A stretch of DNA of 64,000 nucleotides, taken from positions 99,213-163,212 of the forward strand of contig RFFC02000015.1 of the NCBI GenBank assembly GCA_005518205.2. The letters run 5' to 3'. Each line of letters begins with the position of its first letter. The stretch's first letter is position 1. The DNA is from Hormoscilla sp. GUM202 (lineage in GTDB: Bacteria; Cyanobacteriota; Cyanobacteriia; Cyanobacteriales; Desertifilaceae). The notes under the pieces are model-generated. The model saw only the letters and a program-made list of their open reading frames with translations, had not been told where the DNA came from and did no database searches. The position numbers were made by a program, and so were the translations under genes. Positions 41,385 to 50,280 of this stretch are shown here, one piece after another.

Positions 41385-43436
41385 AGACAGCTTATTGAAA
41401 ATGCCAAGCAAGCAGCGGTGAGCATTTCTGTTTTTATCGCTGGGGAAAACACCTCCCACGAGACGGTGGGCATCCCACGGGCAACCAGCGCTGGCGCAAC
41501 CCAAGGGCGGGAGTGTGGAATGTAGGCTAAAAATGTTATTGCACTCTCCGAGTGCGAAGTTCTCACAGAATCAGACGAGCGCCTTGAAGCTGAAACCCAT
41601 GCGGTGAGAGACTTCCAGCCCGTAGTCCCCCGTTCATTGCTCCCCCAGAGGGTTGAGATGAAGTTGGCAGTTGAACAACGCAGAGTCCAGTTATTGCACA
41701 ACTCACCGGGTGCGGCACATAACCGTGACTTATTTTCCCTCTTGTAAGGTGTATACTAATTTGTATGACATATACCGCTGCATCACAGACCAAGCCACTG
41801 GCATCACATACCGGGCAACTGACATTCGCCGTCGAACCAGACCAAATGGCGAACTATGTGCTACTGGTCGAGTGGCTCTTGAAGCAGCAGCAACTCCTCA
41901 AACAACAGCAAGAGCTCATAGAGGAGCAACAAAAGGAACTTGATGCTCTAAACATTGAAAACGCAGAACTGAAGGACCAGTTGCACAAACTGAAAAATCG
42001 CTCGTCTGTCAACAGTTCCGTCCCCCCCTCACAAGACATTATTAAAAAACCGTCGGACAAAAGCCGGCGCAAAAAAGGTAAAAAGCGTGGTCCCAAATAT
42101 AATCATTGTGGTAAGACGCGCAATGGATTTGGAGTGCCCGATCGCATAGAACAGCTGAAGCCTCACGCATGCCCCGCTTGCGGAGATGACGTTTACCTTG
42201 TAACAGGTGGTCCGCAGAAAGTTCAACAGGTAGCAGAACTGATAGAGCAGCCCGTTGAAATCCGGGAATATCAACGAAGTCTTTATCAATGCCAGTCTTG
42301 CGGGTGGTCTGGATATGCTCCCTTACCTTGGGGCATCAAAGAAGGATTTAGTTATGGTGGTCGCCTTAGTAGTGTTGTTGGCTGGCTTGGGTACGGTGGT
42401 AACAAGACATGGCGAAAACAAGAGTATTTTGTAGAACATGTCTTGGGTGTACCAATTTCTCAAGGCAGTTTGGCGAAAATGCACCGGTGGTTTGCAGAAA
42501 GTTTGGAGCCAAGTTATCAACAGTGGCTAGCTTATGTACAAAAACCAGGTGTGCGGTGTGTGGACGAGACCACTTATTGCATTGATGGGATTAAATATTG
42601 GCTATGGGTGGCTACCAGTGATCGAGTATGCGTTCTGCTTTTGGCTCCAACCCGCGGTAGCGTGGAACTTAAGCGTTTACTCGGAGAAAACTTTGACGGG
42701 ATTCTGACCAGTGATTGTTTTAGCGCCTATGGTCCACAGTCAGCAGCAGGGAAACAAAAATGTTTAGCCCATCTGGAACGAGACTTGGAAGCTCTATTAA
42801 CCAGTCGTTTGGCCGCCAACGTTGATTTTGCACAAAAGATCAAGGAAGTTTTGTGGACAGCTCGAAAAGCTCATCAGGACGATCACGCTGGTCTATCGAC
42901 TCTTGAAGAACTCCACCGAAAACGTCAAAGTGTAGAAACTCAACAGAGCGAAAATTTTGGATGGACCTCCACCAGCCGGATGGCCCGCTGACGCTCAAAG
43001 ACTTGCAAATAGACTTGAACGCCATTGGGATGAGTGGTTCACTTTTTTAACTCATCCAGAGGTTAAACCTGACAATAATGATGCTGAACGGGCGTTGCGT
43101 CCTGTAGTAGTACATCGCAAAGTTAGTGGTGGAGCCAGAAGCGATTGGGGCGCTTCGTTAGTTGCTCAAATGTTTAGCTTTTTAGAAACTACGCGGTTGC
43201 AAGGAGCATCGGCAATTACCAGTTTGTGCGAATTGTTGTCTTTAGCTGGTCGCGGTCCGCCTGGATTGAAATCTACTTAATCCTTCCAGGGCTTGTAATT
43301 TGTTTCAATCTTTCAAGCCCTAATTTTTGCTGGTCGCTATCTGCAACCGCTTGAAATATACATATACTTAACACTTTATTGGGCTTGTGATTTACATCTT
43401 TCTCAACAAGCTCTCCTTTTTGCTGTGAGTAGTTAC
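41365..43436 (+). mobile_element. IS66-family element (2072 bp) with 8-bp target duplication
   Basis: Ends are GTAACTGCTCACCGCA at 41365 and the inverted GTAACTACTCACAGCAA ending at 43436. The GTAA start and 8-bp duplication are typical of IS66. CTTTTTAG occurs at 41357-41364 and again at 43437-43444. Removal restores RNFL-ERVRE in the host gene. About 400 bp before the transposase frame hold no ORF I recognise. Confidence 0.9.
41765..43280 (+). pseudogene. IS66-family transposase, frameshifted near 42960
   Basis: The first frame (41765-42991) has a coiled N-terminus (LLKQQQLLKQQQELIEEQQKELDAL), a zinc-binding motif (CPACGDDVY...YQCQSCGW) and catalytic Asp regions (CVDETTYCIDG, LTSDCFSAYGP). 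After QSENFGW the family sequence continues in another frame (PADAQRLANRLERHWDEWFTF, KPDNNDAERALRP with the catalytic Glu) to 43280. A single indel is likely. The copy cannot make a full enzyme unless a frameshift is used. Confidence 0.85.
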
Positions 43437-43480
43437 CTTTTTAGAACGAGTGCGAGAGGGGAGTACCACCTATGCCACCC

Positions 43481-44107
43481 GAGCAATCACCTCGCAGCTT
43501 GCGAGCAATCACCTCACAGACTGCGAGAGCATCGTTCAGTACGCAGGTGCCAGCAGGTGACAACTGCGAGTCATAACCTCCCAGGGATAACCTGGCACCG
43601 ATCGCGTAGCGTGGCGCAGCCATAGCGGCCTGTATACACGGGTGCCAGCAGGTGGCGATCGCCATCAATAAGGTGCCATTTGCGAGCAATCACCTCGCAG
43701 CTTGCGAGCAATCACCTCACAGACTGCGAGAGCATCGTTCAGTACGCAGGTGCCAGCAGGTGACAACTGCGAGTCATAACCTCCCAGGGATAACCTGGCA
43801 CCGATCGCGTAGCGTGGCGCAGCCATAGCGGCCTGTATACACGGGTGCCAGCAGGTGGCGATCGCCATCAATAAGGTGCCATTTGCGAGCAATCACCTCG
43901 CAGCTTGCGAGCAATCACCTCACAGCTTGCGAGCAATAACCTCACAGACTGCGAGAGCATCGTTCAGTACGCAGGTGCCAGCAGGTGACAACTGCGAGTC
44001 ATAACCTCCCAGGGATAACCTGGCACCGATCGCGTAGCGTGGCGCAGCCATAGCGGCCTGTATACACCGGTGCTAGCAGGTGGCGATCGCCATCAATAAG
44101 GTGCCAC
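43481..44107. repeat. Three tandem copies of a 203-bp unit
   Basis: Units begin GAGCAATCACCTCGCAGC at 43481, 43684 and 43887 (period 203). The first two are nearly identical and the third has an extra 22-bp subunit (GCTTGCGAGCAATAACCTCA). Each unit contains short internal repeats (GCGAGCAATCACCTC, GGTGCCAGCAGGTG) and HIP1 sites. The array replaces the rest of the restriction gene. Minus-strand frames within it are repetitive by-products. Confidence 0.9.
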
Positions 44108-44153
44108 GAGAGCATCTCAAGAATGCATGAAGAAACCCGGTTTTGTGGAAAAA

Positions 44154-44230
44154 CTGGGTTTCTGGGCTAGTATAGCTGGCAACAGCATGTTCAGATCCCC
44201 GCAGCCAAGAAGCAAAACTGGGATGCACCC
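44154..44230. repeat. MITE-like unit, inverted partner of 63923-64000
   Basis: CTGGGTTTCTGGGCTAGTAT through GCAAAACTGGGATGCACCC recurs, inverted, at the window end with few changes. It ends in the same ISKra4-type terminus as the elements at 1363-4335. Confidence 0.8.
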
Positions 44231-44252
44231 GTTATTTAGCCTCAGGGGAGCC

Positions 44253-45161
44253 CTAGCTTTTAATTTGATTGGTTAAGGACTTTAATCTGTTGGCAATACT
44301 GGAGATTATCTTCAGTGCTTGCTGAGGATTCTCTTTAAGATGGGATAAAAAATCATCCTTCTTGAGCACCATCGCTTTTACCTCCGTTTTTGCAAACACG
44401 TCCGCTGAGCGAATCTCATCAGTCAAGAGTGCCAATTCCCCGAACATATCTCCTTGCTTTAAATTCATCAAGATAGTATCTTTATATCTAACTTCAGCCT
44501 CGCCTTCAACAATTATAAAAGCCGTGTTTCCTGGATCTCCTGCTCGAATAATCTGCTCTGCTTGGAAGAAAAACATACATTCGTAAGACTTGAGGAAGTT
44601 ATACAATTCGTTTTCTCTAGCGAAGTTCATGAAATAGTCCTTGAGATCCCGCCCATCTAGCAAAAGGGGAATTAGTGGTATGCTAACGTGGGGAACGCTA
44701 ATTTCGCCACCCAAAGCCTGAAAACCTACTCGCTTAAGCAGTTTTGCTATGTCTGGATTGATTGGTGCGGCTACGTGGGATGCTCCATGTGAAATACCAA
44801 AGTAACTCGCCATGAGCATGAGTCCCAGAGCAATTTTAGACGTTCTAAACTCTTTGGTTACGCAGTACATCCCGCACCCCATCACCTGGCTATCCTTGGG
44901 AATGTGACTGCGAAAATCAAAGTAATCATCTGCTGGTATTCCTACTTCCGAATCTAGCGTAAGACGCATCCCTCCTACCACTCGCCCTTCATGCAGTACT
45001 GCTAAGTTTGTAGTTCCTGGGAAAGCATCAAAACGATCGGTTAGCCTGCCATCATGTGTGGGAGAAAAAAACCCCCTTTCCTCGCTGAAAACCTTGTGTC
45101 TTATTTGAAAAATACCGTCTATATGAGCGGGAGTCTTTGCTGCAATAATTTCTATCGCCAT
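44253..45161 (-). CDS. GNAT/autoinducer-synthase-like (FeeM-type) domain fused to cyclic-nucleotide-binding domain
   Basis: The N-terminal 185 residues (IFQIRHKVFSEERGFFSP, GTTNLAVLHEGRVVGGMRLTLDSEVGIP, MGCGMYCVTKEFRTSKIALGLMLMASYFGISHGASHVAAPINPDIAKLLKRVGFQALGG) resemble N-acyl amino acid synthases (FeeM) and other LuxI-related GNAT enzymes. The C-terminal part (FFFQAEQIIRAGDPGNTAFIIVEGEAEVRY...LNLKQGDMFGELALLTDEIRSADVFA) is a CRP-type cyclic-nucleotide-binding fold with the GELALL...RSA phosphate-binding cassette. A cNMP-gated acyltransferase is a reasonable reading. Substrate and ligand are unproven. The small gene 45210 lies upstream in the same direction. Confidence 0.75.
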   Translation of the reverse strand: MAIEIIAAKTPAHIDGIFQIRHKVFSEERGFFSPTHDGRLTDRFDAFPGTTNLAVLHEGRVVGGMRLTLDSEVGIPADDYFDFRSHIPKDSQVMGCGMYCVTKEFRTSKIALGLMLMASYFGISHGASHVAAPINPDIAKLLKRVGFQALGGEISVPHVSIPLIPLLLDGRDLKDYFMNFARENELYNFLKSYECMFFFQAEQIIRAGDPGNTAFIIVEGEAEVRYKDTILMNLKQGDMFGELALLTDEIRSADVFAKTEVKAMVLKKDDFLSHLKENPQQALKIISSIANRLKSLTNQIKS

Positions 45162-45209
45162 TTTTCTACCTCATTAGTCACAAATTACGGGAGATTAAGA
45201 TTCAGAAAT

Positions 45210-45419
45210 TCAAAGCCTTGATACTGCAAATTCAACAGGATTTATCTTAACCGTTTCAGCATCAACCAATCCGGCGCGTTCCAGTTGTCTTGCACTAAAT
45301 AGAAGGCCCTGTAGTACATTATAAGCTGTGTCGCCTTCTTTGATACTCTCAAAACCTGCTATGTAAAGAATATTTGGATCGGCCTTTTTTATCCAGGTAA
45401 AATGTATTGTGGTATACAT
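45210..45419 (-). CDS. Small unknown protein upstream of the FeeM-like gene
   Basis: From ATG 45419 (GAGGT 5 nt upstream) the 69-residue protein reads MYTTIHFTWIKKADPNILYIAGFESIKEGDTAYNVLQGLLFSARQLERAGL. I recognise no family. It lies 49 bp before the FeeM-like gene in the same orientation, so an operon is likely. Confidence 0.55.
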   Translation of the reverse strand: MYTTIHFTWIKKADPNILYIAGFESIKEGDTAYNVLQGLLFSARQLERAGLVDAETVKINPVEFAVSRL

Positions 45420-45563
45420 TTTACCTCGGGCCGAAATCGCCCAGATCACTTCCCTGCTGGGAGCTACCGAGCTGACCTACTACTACCATTCTAGATCGGG
45501 AAGTCTAGCCTGTCAATAGTCTCCTTGGGTTTTGGTGATAAGTTTTACTTATCTATACGCCTC

Positions 45564-45582
45564 AAGGCTTTCAGCCTTTTTT
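45564..45582 (+). terminator. Intrinsic terminator-like hairpin
   Basis: AAGGCT-TTC-AGCCTT followed by TTTT reads as a rho-independent terminator on the plus strand. No plus-strand gene precedes it within 1 kb, so it may end a small RNA starting after about 45450. The gap 45450-45794 otherwise shows no gene. Confidence 0.4.
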
Positions 45583-45794
45583 GTTCTCCTAAATTGTATC
45601 CCAGTATACAATTTACACCATAAACCCAGGAGAGCCAGATAAAATTACTCTGATGCTGTCCGAAAGCTGCCCTCTCGCCCTCTTGACCTGTGGCGGCACC
45701 ATGAAGCATACCTTTATCCCTCCTGTAAATAGTATAATTGATTGTTTACTCCTGATTGATGAAAAAACAACAAACTTCTCATCATCTCAGATTT

Positions 45795-46645
45795 AATTAA
45801 ACTAAGCCATTCCGTCACTGGACCGACTCGTCTTCAGAACCGGACGTGAGACTTTCACCTCATCCGGCTCCTCAGTTTCGCCATCTTTGTCATAGATACG
45901 GCTTCTTCTGCTACCATCTCTGGCAGACTTGTGGTCGTGGCAATGATCGTGTAGTAACTGAAGGTTGGTGTACCAGTCCTTACCACCACGTATGGTAGGC
46001 ATGATGTGGTCCACTTCCCATCGGTCATTATCTTTGAACGTCAGTCCGCATATTTCACATTTCCCGTGTTGCCTTTTTAGTAAGTTAATCACTTGTGCCG
46101 CTCTGTAGAATTGACGAAACCGTGAGGGCGTCAGCTCTATCCTGCTCATTACAAGCAAGCATTTGCTTCTCCACTCAATCTTTCCTGGTTGAGACCTGCC
46201 TTCCGGAGAGCAGATGTTACGCCTGTGGTGGCTACTCCATCTATCGACCGGTGATGGAGAGTACTACAACCGGTTTACTTCGTTCCTACAGATGATTGGT
46301 CGGTATGATACCCGCCAATGACCAGTATCCAGTATCCTTTCCCTTTTGGGCCAGTGTGTCAGCCTTATTCCACTGGTTTCTTTTAACGACGCTGCAACTC
46401 TTTGCTTTATGCTCACCATAGTTACTCGCTCGACGTTGACCGGTTTAGGCTACCAGTCAGAGTGCCTTTCCCTCCCGCTTCACGGTTTGATGCCATCTCG
46501 AACGTGGGAAGAGTGCTACTACTCCTGCACTTGGAGAGGTGGACTTGCACCACCATCATCTGTAAGTTGTCAGGGCTAATGGAACCCTGCTAGCGGTTTC
46601 CCTTCTGGACCCATGTCCAGTTGGTTTACGCTAAACGAGTCGCAC
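45795..46645 (-). mobile_element. Reduced group II intron (copy 2) with HNH remnant
   Basis: On the minus strand the 5' end is GTGCGACTCG at 46645. Domain I-like elements (GTGGTGCAAGTCC; ACCAGTGGAATAAGGC; CTGGCCCAAAAGGGAAA) match copy 1 at 4612-5462. A well-formed domain V hairpin lies at 45836-45870 (GAGCCGGATGAGGTGAAAGT...ACCGGTTCT by complement). The 3' end is near 45795, uncertain. Compared with copy 1 and usual introns, much of domains I-III and nearly all of the protein gene are missing. It sits 48 bp downstream of the DUF697 GTPase stop. Confidence 0.8.
45802..46158 (-). pseudogene. C-terminal HNH part of a group II intron-encoded protein
   Basis: The 118-residue frame has an HNH endonuclease module (HGKCEICGLTFKDNDRWEVDHIMPTIRGGKDWYTNLQLLHDHCHDHK) with its four Cys/His metal positions. 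This is the standard C-terminus of cyanobacterial group II intron proteins; the frame ends over domain V, as usual. The reverse transcriptase and maturase domains are gone. A free-standing HNH nuclease is conceivable but less likely. Confidence 0.8.
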
Positions 46646-46692
46646 ATCATTTTAAGAGATTATAGCCGTAAAGTCTGTCTTACTACGAACCC

Positions 46693-48318
46693 CTACCAAT
46701 CATCCTGGATCTGTGGCGGTTCGGACCAATCATCCAGGGGCTCAAACCTGCTTATGGGTGCGGGTGACGCCGGTTCAGACTGTTCCTTTTCCTCTTCTAT
46801 GAAATCGAATCGATCGCTCAAAGGTTGGACCAATCGCGCGATCGCATCTTGAATAAAGACCTTGACAAACTCATCGCGGCGGTTGAGCTGAAACTGCTGC
46901 TGCACCACCTCAGTTATCCCCCCATCACCCCAATCTTGGTCGTGACGAAAATATTCTATAAAACTCTTACCAGCAATCCGGGTCAGATAAGCCGCTGTCA
47001 CCCCCTGAATCGCTTTCCCGATCGCAAAAGTGGCCACATTCAATTGTAATGCCGCAGTCACCAACTTTAATGCTCCCTCAACAATGCCTAAACTGGCCAG
47101 AGTTTTCGCCAGAGACAAGGCCAGTTCTCGTCCCCGTTCCATATTTAGTTCACAACCATAGATTTTGCCGATTTCTACTACCATCTGAGCGTTTACCGCC
47201 GCAGTTGCCAATAAATCTACCACTGGTAAGGGCGTCACCGCGATCGCGCCACCACCTATCCACTGAAACTGATCGACAATTTTGTCCGCCTGACGCTTGC
47301 GCTGGGCGTCGATAATCCGCCTTGCTTCCTCTGACAAGGCGCTGCTTTGCAGTAAAATATTGTCCGCGACCAAATCTTCTCCTTCCGCTCGCAGCACCGC
47401 AGCTAGCCGGCGGATTAAAGGCATCACGTCCGGTTCCCGCTGAAATACACTGCCGCTGTCCAGTACCATCTCTGGGGGATTAGCAGCACAGGCCACCACA
47501 TCATTACTGGGAATCAACCCCTGCACCCGCTCCCGCAGACGCCCCAGTATCGCTTCTATTTCCTCCGGGGGATACAGGTCCGTTTTGTTCAGCACCAGGA
47601 GCGATCGCTTGCCAATCCGTGCCAAAATCCGCAAGGGTTCGTATTCCGACTGGCGCAGGTCATTATCCACCACGAACAGCAGTAAATCTGCTACTGTCGC
47701 TAACTCTCGGGCCTGCTGTTCCCGCTCGGTTCCCGCCACACCTGCTTCGCAAATCCCTGGAGTATCGGTAATCAAAATCTGCCGGTCCAACCCCTGGAGC
47801 TGGAGGCTGTAGGTTTGCCCCGCTTCCGTAGTTCCCATTGCTGCGGAGACCTCCCCCACCATCCGGCCCAGCAGCGCGTTCACCACAGAAGACTTCCCAG
47901 CCGAACCGGTGCCAAACACCACCACTCGCAACACCCCAGCTTGCAGGCTACCTTCTATCTGGCGCGATCGCTCGATTAAAGCCTGTCGGGCCACTTCATC
48001 CTGAATTTGCTCGGCCTGTTTGCGCACGGCCCGGAGTGTTTCGGAAGCTGCCTCATTCTTAGCTTGAGGCACCTTCGGCTTCCCATAGCGCCGGCCCTTT
48101 TTGCTGCCAGCCCCCCCAAACAGCAGCACGTAATAGACAAACGCTGCGATTACCAGTCCTAGCAGCAGGATCAGCAACAGCAGCACAATAGTACCCAGCA
48201 GGGGAGATGAATAAGAAATCTGCCAGTAGAACCAACGCAGGGTATCGATCGTCCACAGCATTAGCCCTAAGATTACGATCAGACCGATAATCAGCGTCAA
48301 CAGGCGAGACAATTTCAT
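46693..48318 (-). CDS. Membrane-associated Era/YcjF-like GTPase with DUF697
   Basis: The 541-residue protein has two N-terminal hydrophobic helices (about 5-27 and 40-67) and a GTPase domain with P-loop FGTGSAGKSSV (about 135-145), G3 (ITDTPGICEAG) and G4 (LLVLNKTDLYP). A DUF697-type C-terminal half (VTPLPVVDLLATAAVNAQMVVEIGKIYG) follows, and then an acidic tail. These GTPases are common in cyanobacteria and thought to act at membranes; the exact function is unknown. Start ATG 48318. Confidence 0.85.
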   Translation of the reverse strand: MKLSRLLTLIIGLIVILGLMLWTIDTLRWFYWQISYSSPLLGTIVLLLLILLLGLVIAAFVYYVLLFGGAGSKKGRRYGKPKVPQAKNEAASETLRAVRKQAEQIQDEVARQALIERSRQIEGSLQAGVLRVVVFGTGSAGKSSVVNALLGRMVGEVSAAMGTTEAGQTYSLQLQGLDRQILITDTPGICEAGVAGTEREQQARELATVADLLLFVVDNDLRQSEYEPLRILARIGKRSLLVLNKTDLYPPEEIEAILGRLRERVQGLIPSNDVVACAANPPEMVLDSGSVFQREPDVMPLIRRLAAVLRAEGEDLVADNILLQSSALSEEARRIIDAQRKRQADKIVDQFQWIGGGAIAVTPLPVVDLLATAAVNAQMVVEIGKIYGCELNMERGRELALSLAKTLASLGIVEGALKLVTAALQLNVATFAIGKAIQGVTAAYLTRIAGKSFIEYFRHDQDWGDGGITEVVQQQFQLNRRDEFVKVFIQDAIARLVQPLSDRFDFIEEEKEQSEPASPAPISRFEPLDDWSEPPQIQDDW

Positions 48319-48357
48319 GATTGCAGTGCGCTGCTATCAGCGGGCGTGAGGGGGAAG

Positions 48358-48428
48358 CGGTCCCCCCTTAATAAGCGGTCCCCCCCTCCACCGGGGGGTT
48401 AGGGGGGATTTGGGGGTTAGGGGGGATC
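48358..48428. repeat. CCCCCC-type repeat cluster
   Basis: CGGTCCCCCC occurs twice, followed by CCGGGGGGTTAGGGGGGATT and GGGGGTTAGGGGGGATC. Related to 19075-19170. It lies upstream of the GTPase gene; no coding frame seen. Confidence 0.7.
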
Positions 48429-48678
48429 TATGATATTTTAGCTACAACCGCTCCCGTCCGGTTACAGCCCACAGGATCTCGGCCACGATCTCGAGTGCTG
48501 TTTTAGTTTACTCCCTATATTTTCATTAATAAGAAGTGACGATCGCTCACTATTCAACTGTATAATTTTCTTCTACTCGCTATTGTGGGGAAGTAATTCC
48601 CGATTGCTCATCGGTCCCACTACCAGCGTGACACCACCCCAATTAACAAAGATTCAACCGCAACAGGAGGTAAAAATT

Positions 48679-49203
48679 ATGGGACTTTTCGACAGTATTA
48701 TGAGTGAGCAGGCTGGGGGCAGCCCTACTAAGCAAGCTAGTCATAGTCAGCAGGGTGGTATTTTCAGCGCAGCACAGATGCTCTCTGGCAACTCTGGTGC
48801 CAGTTTTGACCAAATGCAATCTCTGATCTCAATTGTCAGCAGCTTTACCCGCTCTTCCTTAAAAGAAAAACGAGATTCTGAAGGTGACAACCAGCGGCAG
48901 TCTCTTGTCAATCAATTTAGCGGCACTTTACCCAACCCCCTAGCAGTTCGGGCACTTTTTACCTTACCTCAAGTGCAACAGATCGTAGAAGTTGCATCTC
49001 AAAAGACCGGACTGCCAGAGGACACCATTCAATCTCTGCTACCGGCTGTCCTCCCTTTGGTCCTGAATCTGCTGCAAACTGGCAGCGAAACTGATAATCC
49101 CGAAGGTGGCAATTCTGTACTGAGCAGCTTTTTGGATGCCGATGGGGATGGTGATGTTGATATTGCTGACGCTATGAAGATGACCAGTCGTTTTCTCGGC
49201 TAA
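48679..49203 (+). CDS. DUF937-like protein with one EF-hand-like loop
   Basis: I start at ATG 48679, preceded by CAGGAGGT 8 nt upstream; the longer frame from 48583 lacks a site. The 174-residue protein starts MGLFDSIMSEQAGG and contains GLPEDTIQSLLPAVLPLVLNLLQTG, as in DUF937/YidB-like proteins. It ends with SSFLDADGDGDVDIADAMKM, a clear EF-hand/dockerin-type calcium loop (D-D-D-D spacing). Function unknown; calcium binding likely. Confidence 0.75.
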   Translation: MGLFDSIMSEQAGGSPTKQASHSQQGGIFSAAQMLSGNSGASFDQMQSLISIVSSFTRSSLKEKRDSEGDNQRQSLVNQFSGTLPNPLAVRALFTLPQVQQIVEVASQKTGLPEDTIQSLLPAVLPLVLNLLQTGSETDNPEGGNSVLSSFLDADGDGDVDIADAMKMTSRFLG

Positions 49204-49206
49204 TTG

Positions 49207-49650
49207 CGTTCCCAGGCGATGCACAAGTCGGGCGGTCGCGCTACTCGCACCACCCCTCGCGCATCGGGTCGCCAGTGGGAACGCGGCTAATTGGTTTTTG
49301 CTCTTAGCTATTCGCCTTTAACGGTGATATAGCTTTCCTTGGTCCGTATCCCTCACGGGAGCACGCTCCTATCGTTTACCGATCCACCCACCCATGTCGT
49401 TGCCAGCTGGCGAACGACAGGGTCGTTTCCACGAGCAATCGCGGAAGTTTAAAGAGATACTAGACTATAGCGAAGAGTCAGCAATCGACATGGGTGAGTG
49501 TCTCGGGAAACGAAAGGGTGAAGAGGAAACGACCCCCTCCGCTGCCAGATTCCCTTAGGTGATTTCTCAAAAAATAAATACCCTAATCCCCCCCGACGCC
49601 AGAGGTGGGTTAGGGGGGATTGAGTGGTATATTTTTTCACATAAATGGCC
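49207..49650. other. Intergenic repeats
   Basis: GTTCCCAGGCGATGC...GCATCGGGTCGCCAGTGGGAAC is an inverted repeat at about 49207-49281 with CGCTACTCGCACC in the middle (inverse of the GTGCGAGTAGCG loop). Direct and inverted copies of ACCCACCCATGTCG / CGACATGGGTGAG and GGTCGTTTCC / GGAAACGACC span 49387-49535. TCCCCCCCGACGCC...TTAGGGGGGATT lies near 49590. No gene seen. Confidence 0.6.
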
Positions 49651-49944
49651 TTAGTAGCGCGCTCTCTCTCTGGGAAAGCCGTCACCACCCGATCGGCGGT
49701 TCTCCCGGGGCTTGGCTTTATTAACTTTAATGATGCGACCCATCCATTCTGCCCCATCTAGTGTCTCGATCGCCTTTTCTTCTTCTTCGTCTGAATCCAT
49801 TTCCACAAAGGCAAAACCTCGCTTCTTTCCCGTCTCCCGGTCCTTCGGCATGCTAATACGGCTTACCTTCCCGTATTCGTCAAATATATTCCGTAAGTCG
49901 TCTTCTTCCGCCTCAAAGGACAAGTTCCCAATGTAAATCGTCAC
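49651..49944 (-). CDS. Small RRM RNA-binding protein
   Basis: From GTG 49944 (GGAGAG 5 nt upstream) the protein has 97 residues: RNP2 TIYIGNLSF, RNP1 KRGFAFVEM, and a basic Arg/Gly end (PRENRRSGGDGFPRERARY). This is the cyanobacterial Rbp family, with one RRM domain and a short tail. Rbp proteins bind U-rich mRNA, and several are cold-induced or needed to place photosynthetic mRNAs at thylakoids. The alternative TTG 49956 seems less likely. Confidence 0.9.
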   Translation of the reverse strand: MTIYIGNLSFEAEEDDLRNIFDEYGKVSRISMPKDRETGKKRGFAFVEMDSDEEEEKAIETLDGAEWMGRIIKVNKAKPRENRRSGGDGFPRERARY

Positions 49945-49956
49945 GTTTCTCTCCAA

Positions 49957-50280
49957 ACTGATTCTCGTTTACGTAGTGCGCCAGGCGCTAGATCCGGTCC
50001 CATGGGAACCTGCGTTTTACTATTACTAGCAATTCTACTGCTCTGTTGCCGAACCACAATTGCGGAAGTCTACAGAGATTGTCGGTTATCCGGGTATCCT
50101 AGCCGAATCTCTGTTGCGCTAGACTATCCCACAGCTATTTTCTTATGATAGCCAAGCCATCCTGCTTTGACTGCCCCAACTATGTGAACTTTTATTACCG
50201 TTATCGCTGTCAGTGCTTTCGAGTTCGGTACCCGGGCTAGATGATGCCCAGTCCCTGGGACTACAGGATCTGTGCCCATT
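49957..50280. other. Intergenic region, long leader of the RRM gene
   Basis: About 320 bp lie between the RRM gene and the PBP stop. GGAACC/GGTTCC-type short palindromes are present but no reading frame of note. Cyanobacterial rbp genes often have long 5' leaders used for cold control; that this one does is inference. Confidence 0.4.

Noticed and set aside
43441..43892. Two identical-start ORFs of 75-82 residues (MLANGTLLMAIATC...)
   Set aside because: They are products of the 203-bp tandem repeat, not independent genes.
43480..44110. Possible CRISPR array in the tandem repeat
   Set aside because: Repeats are 203 bp long and identical across the full unit, with no unique spacers and no cas genes nearby.
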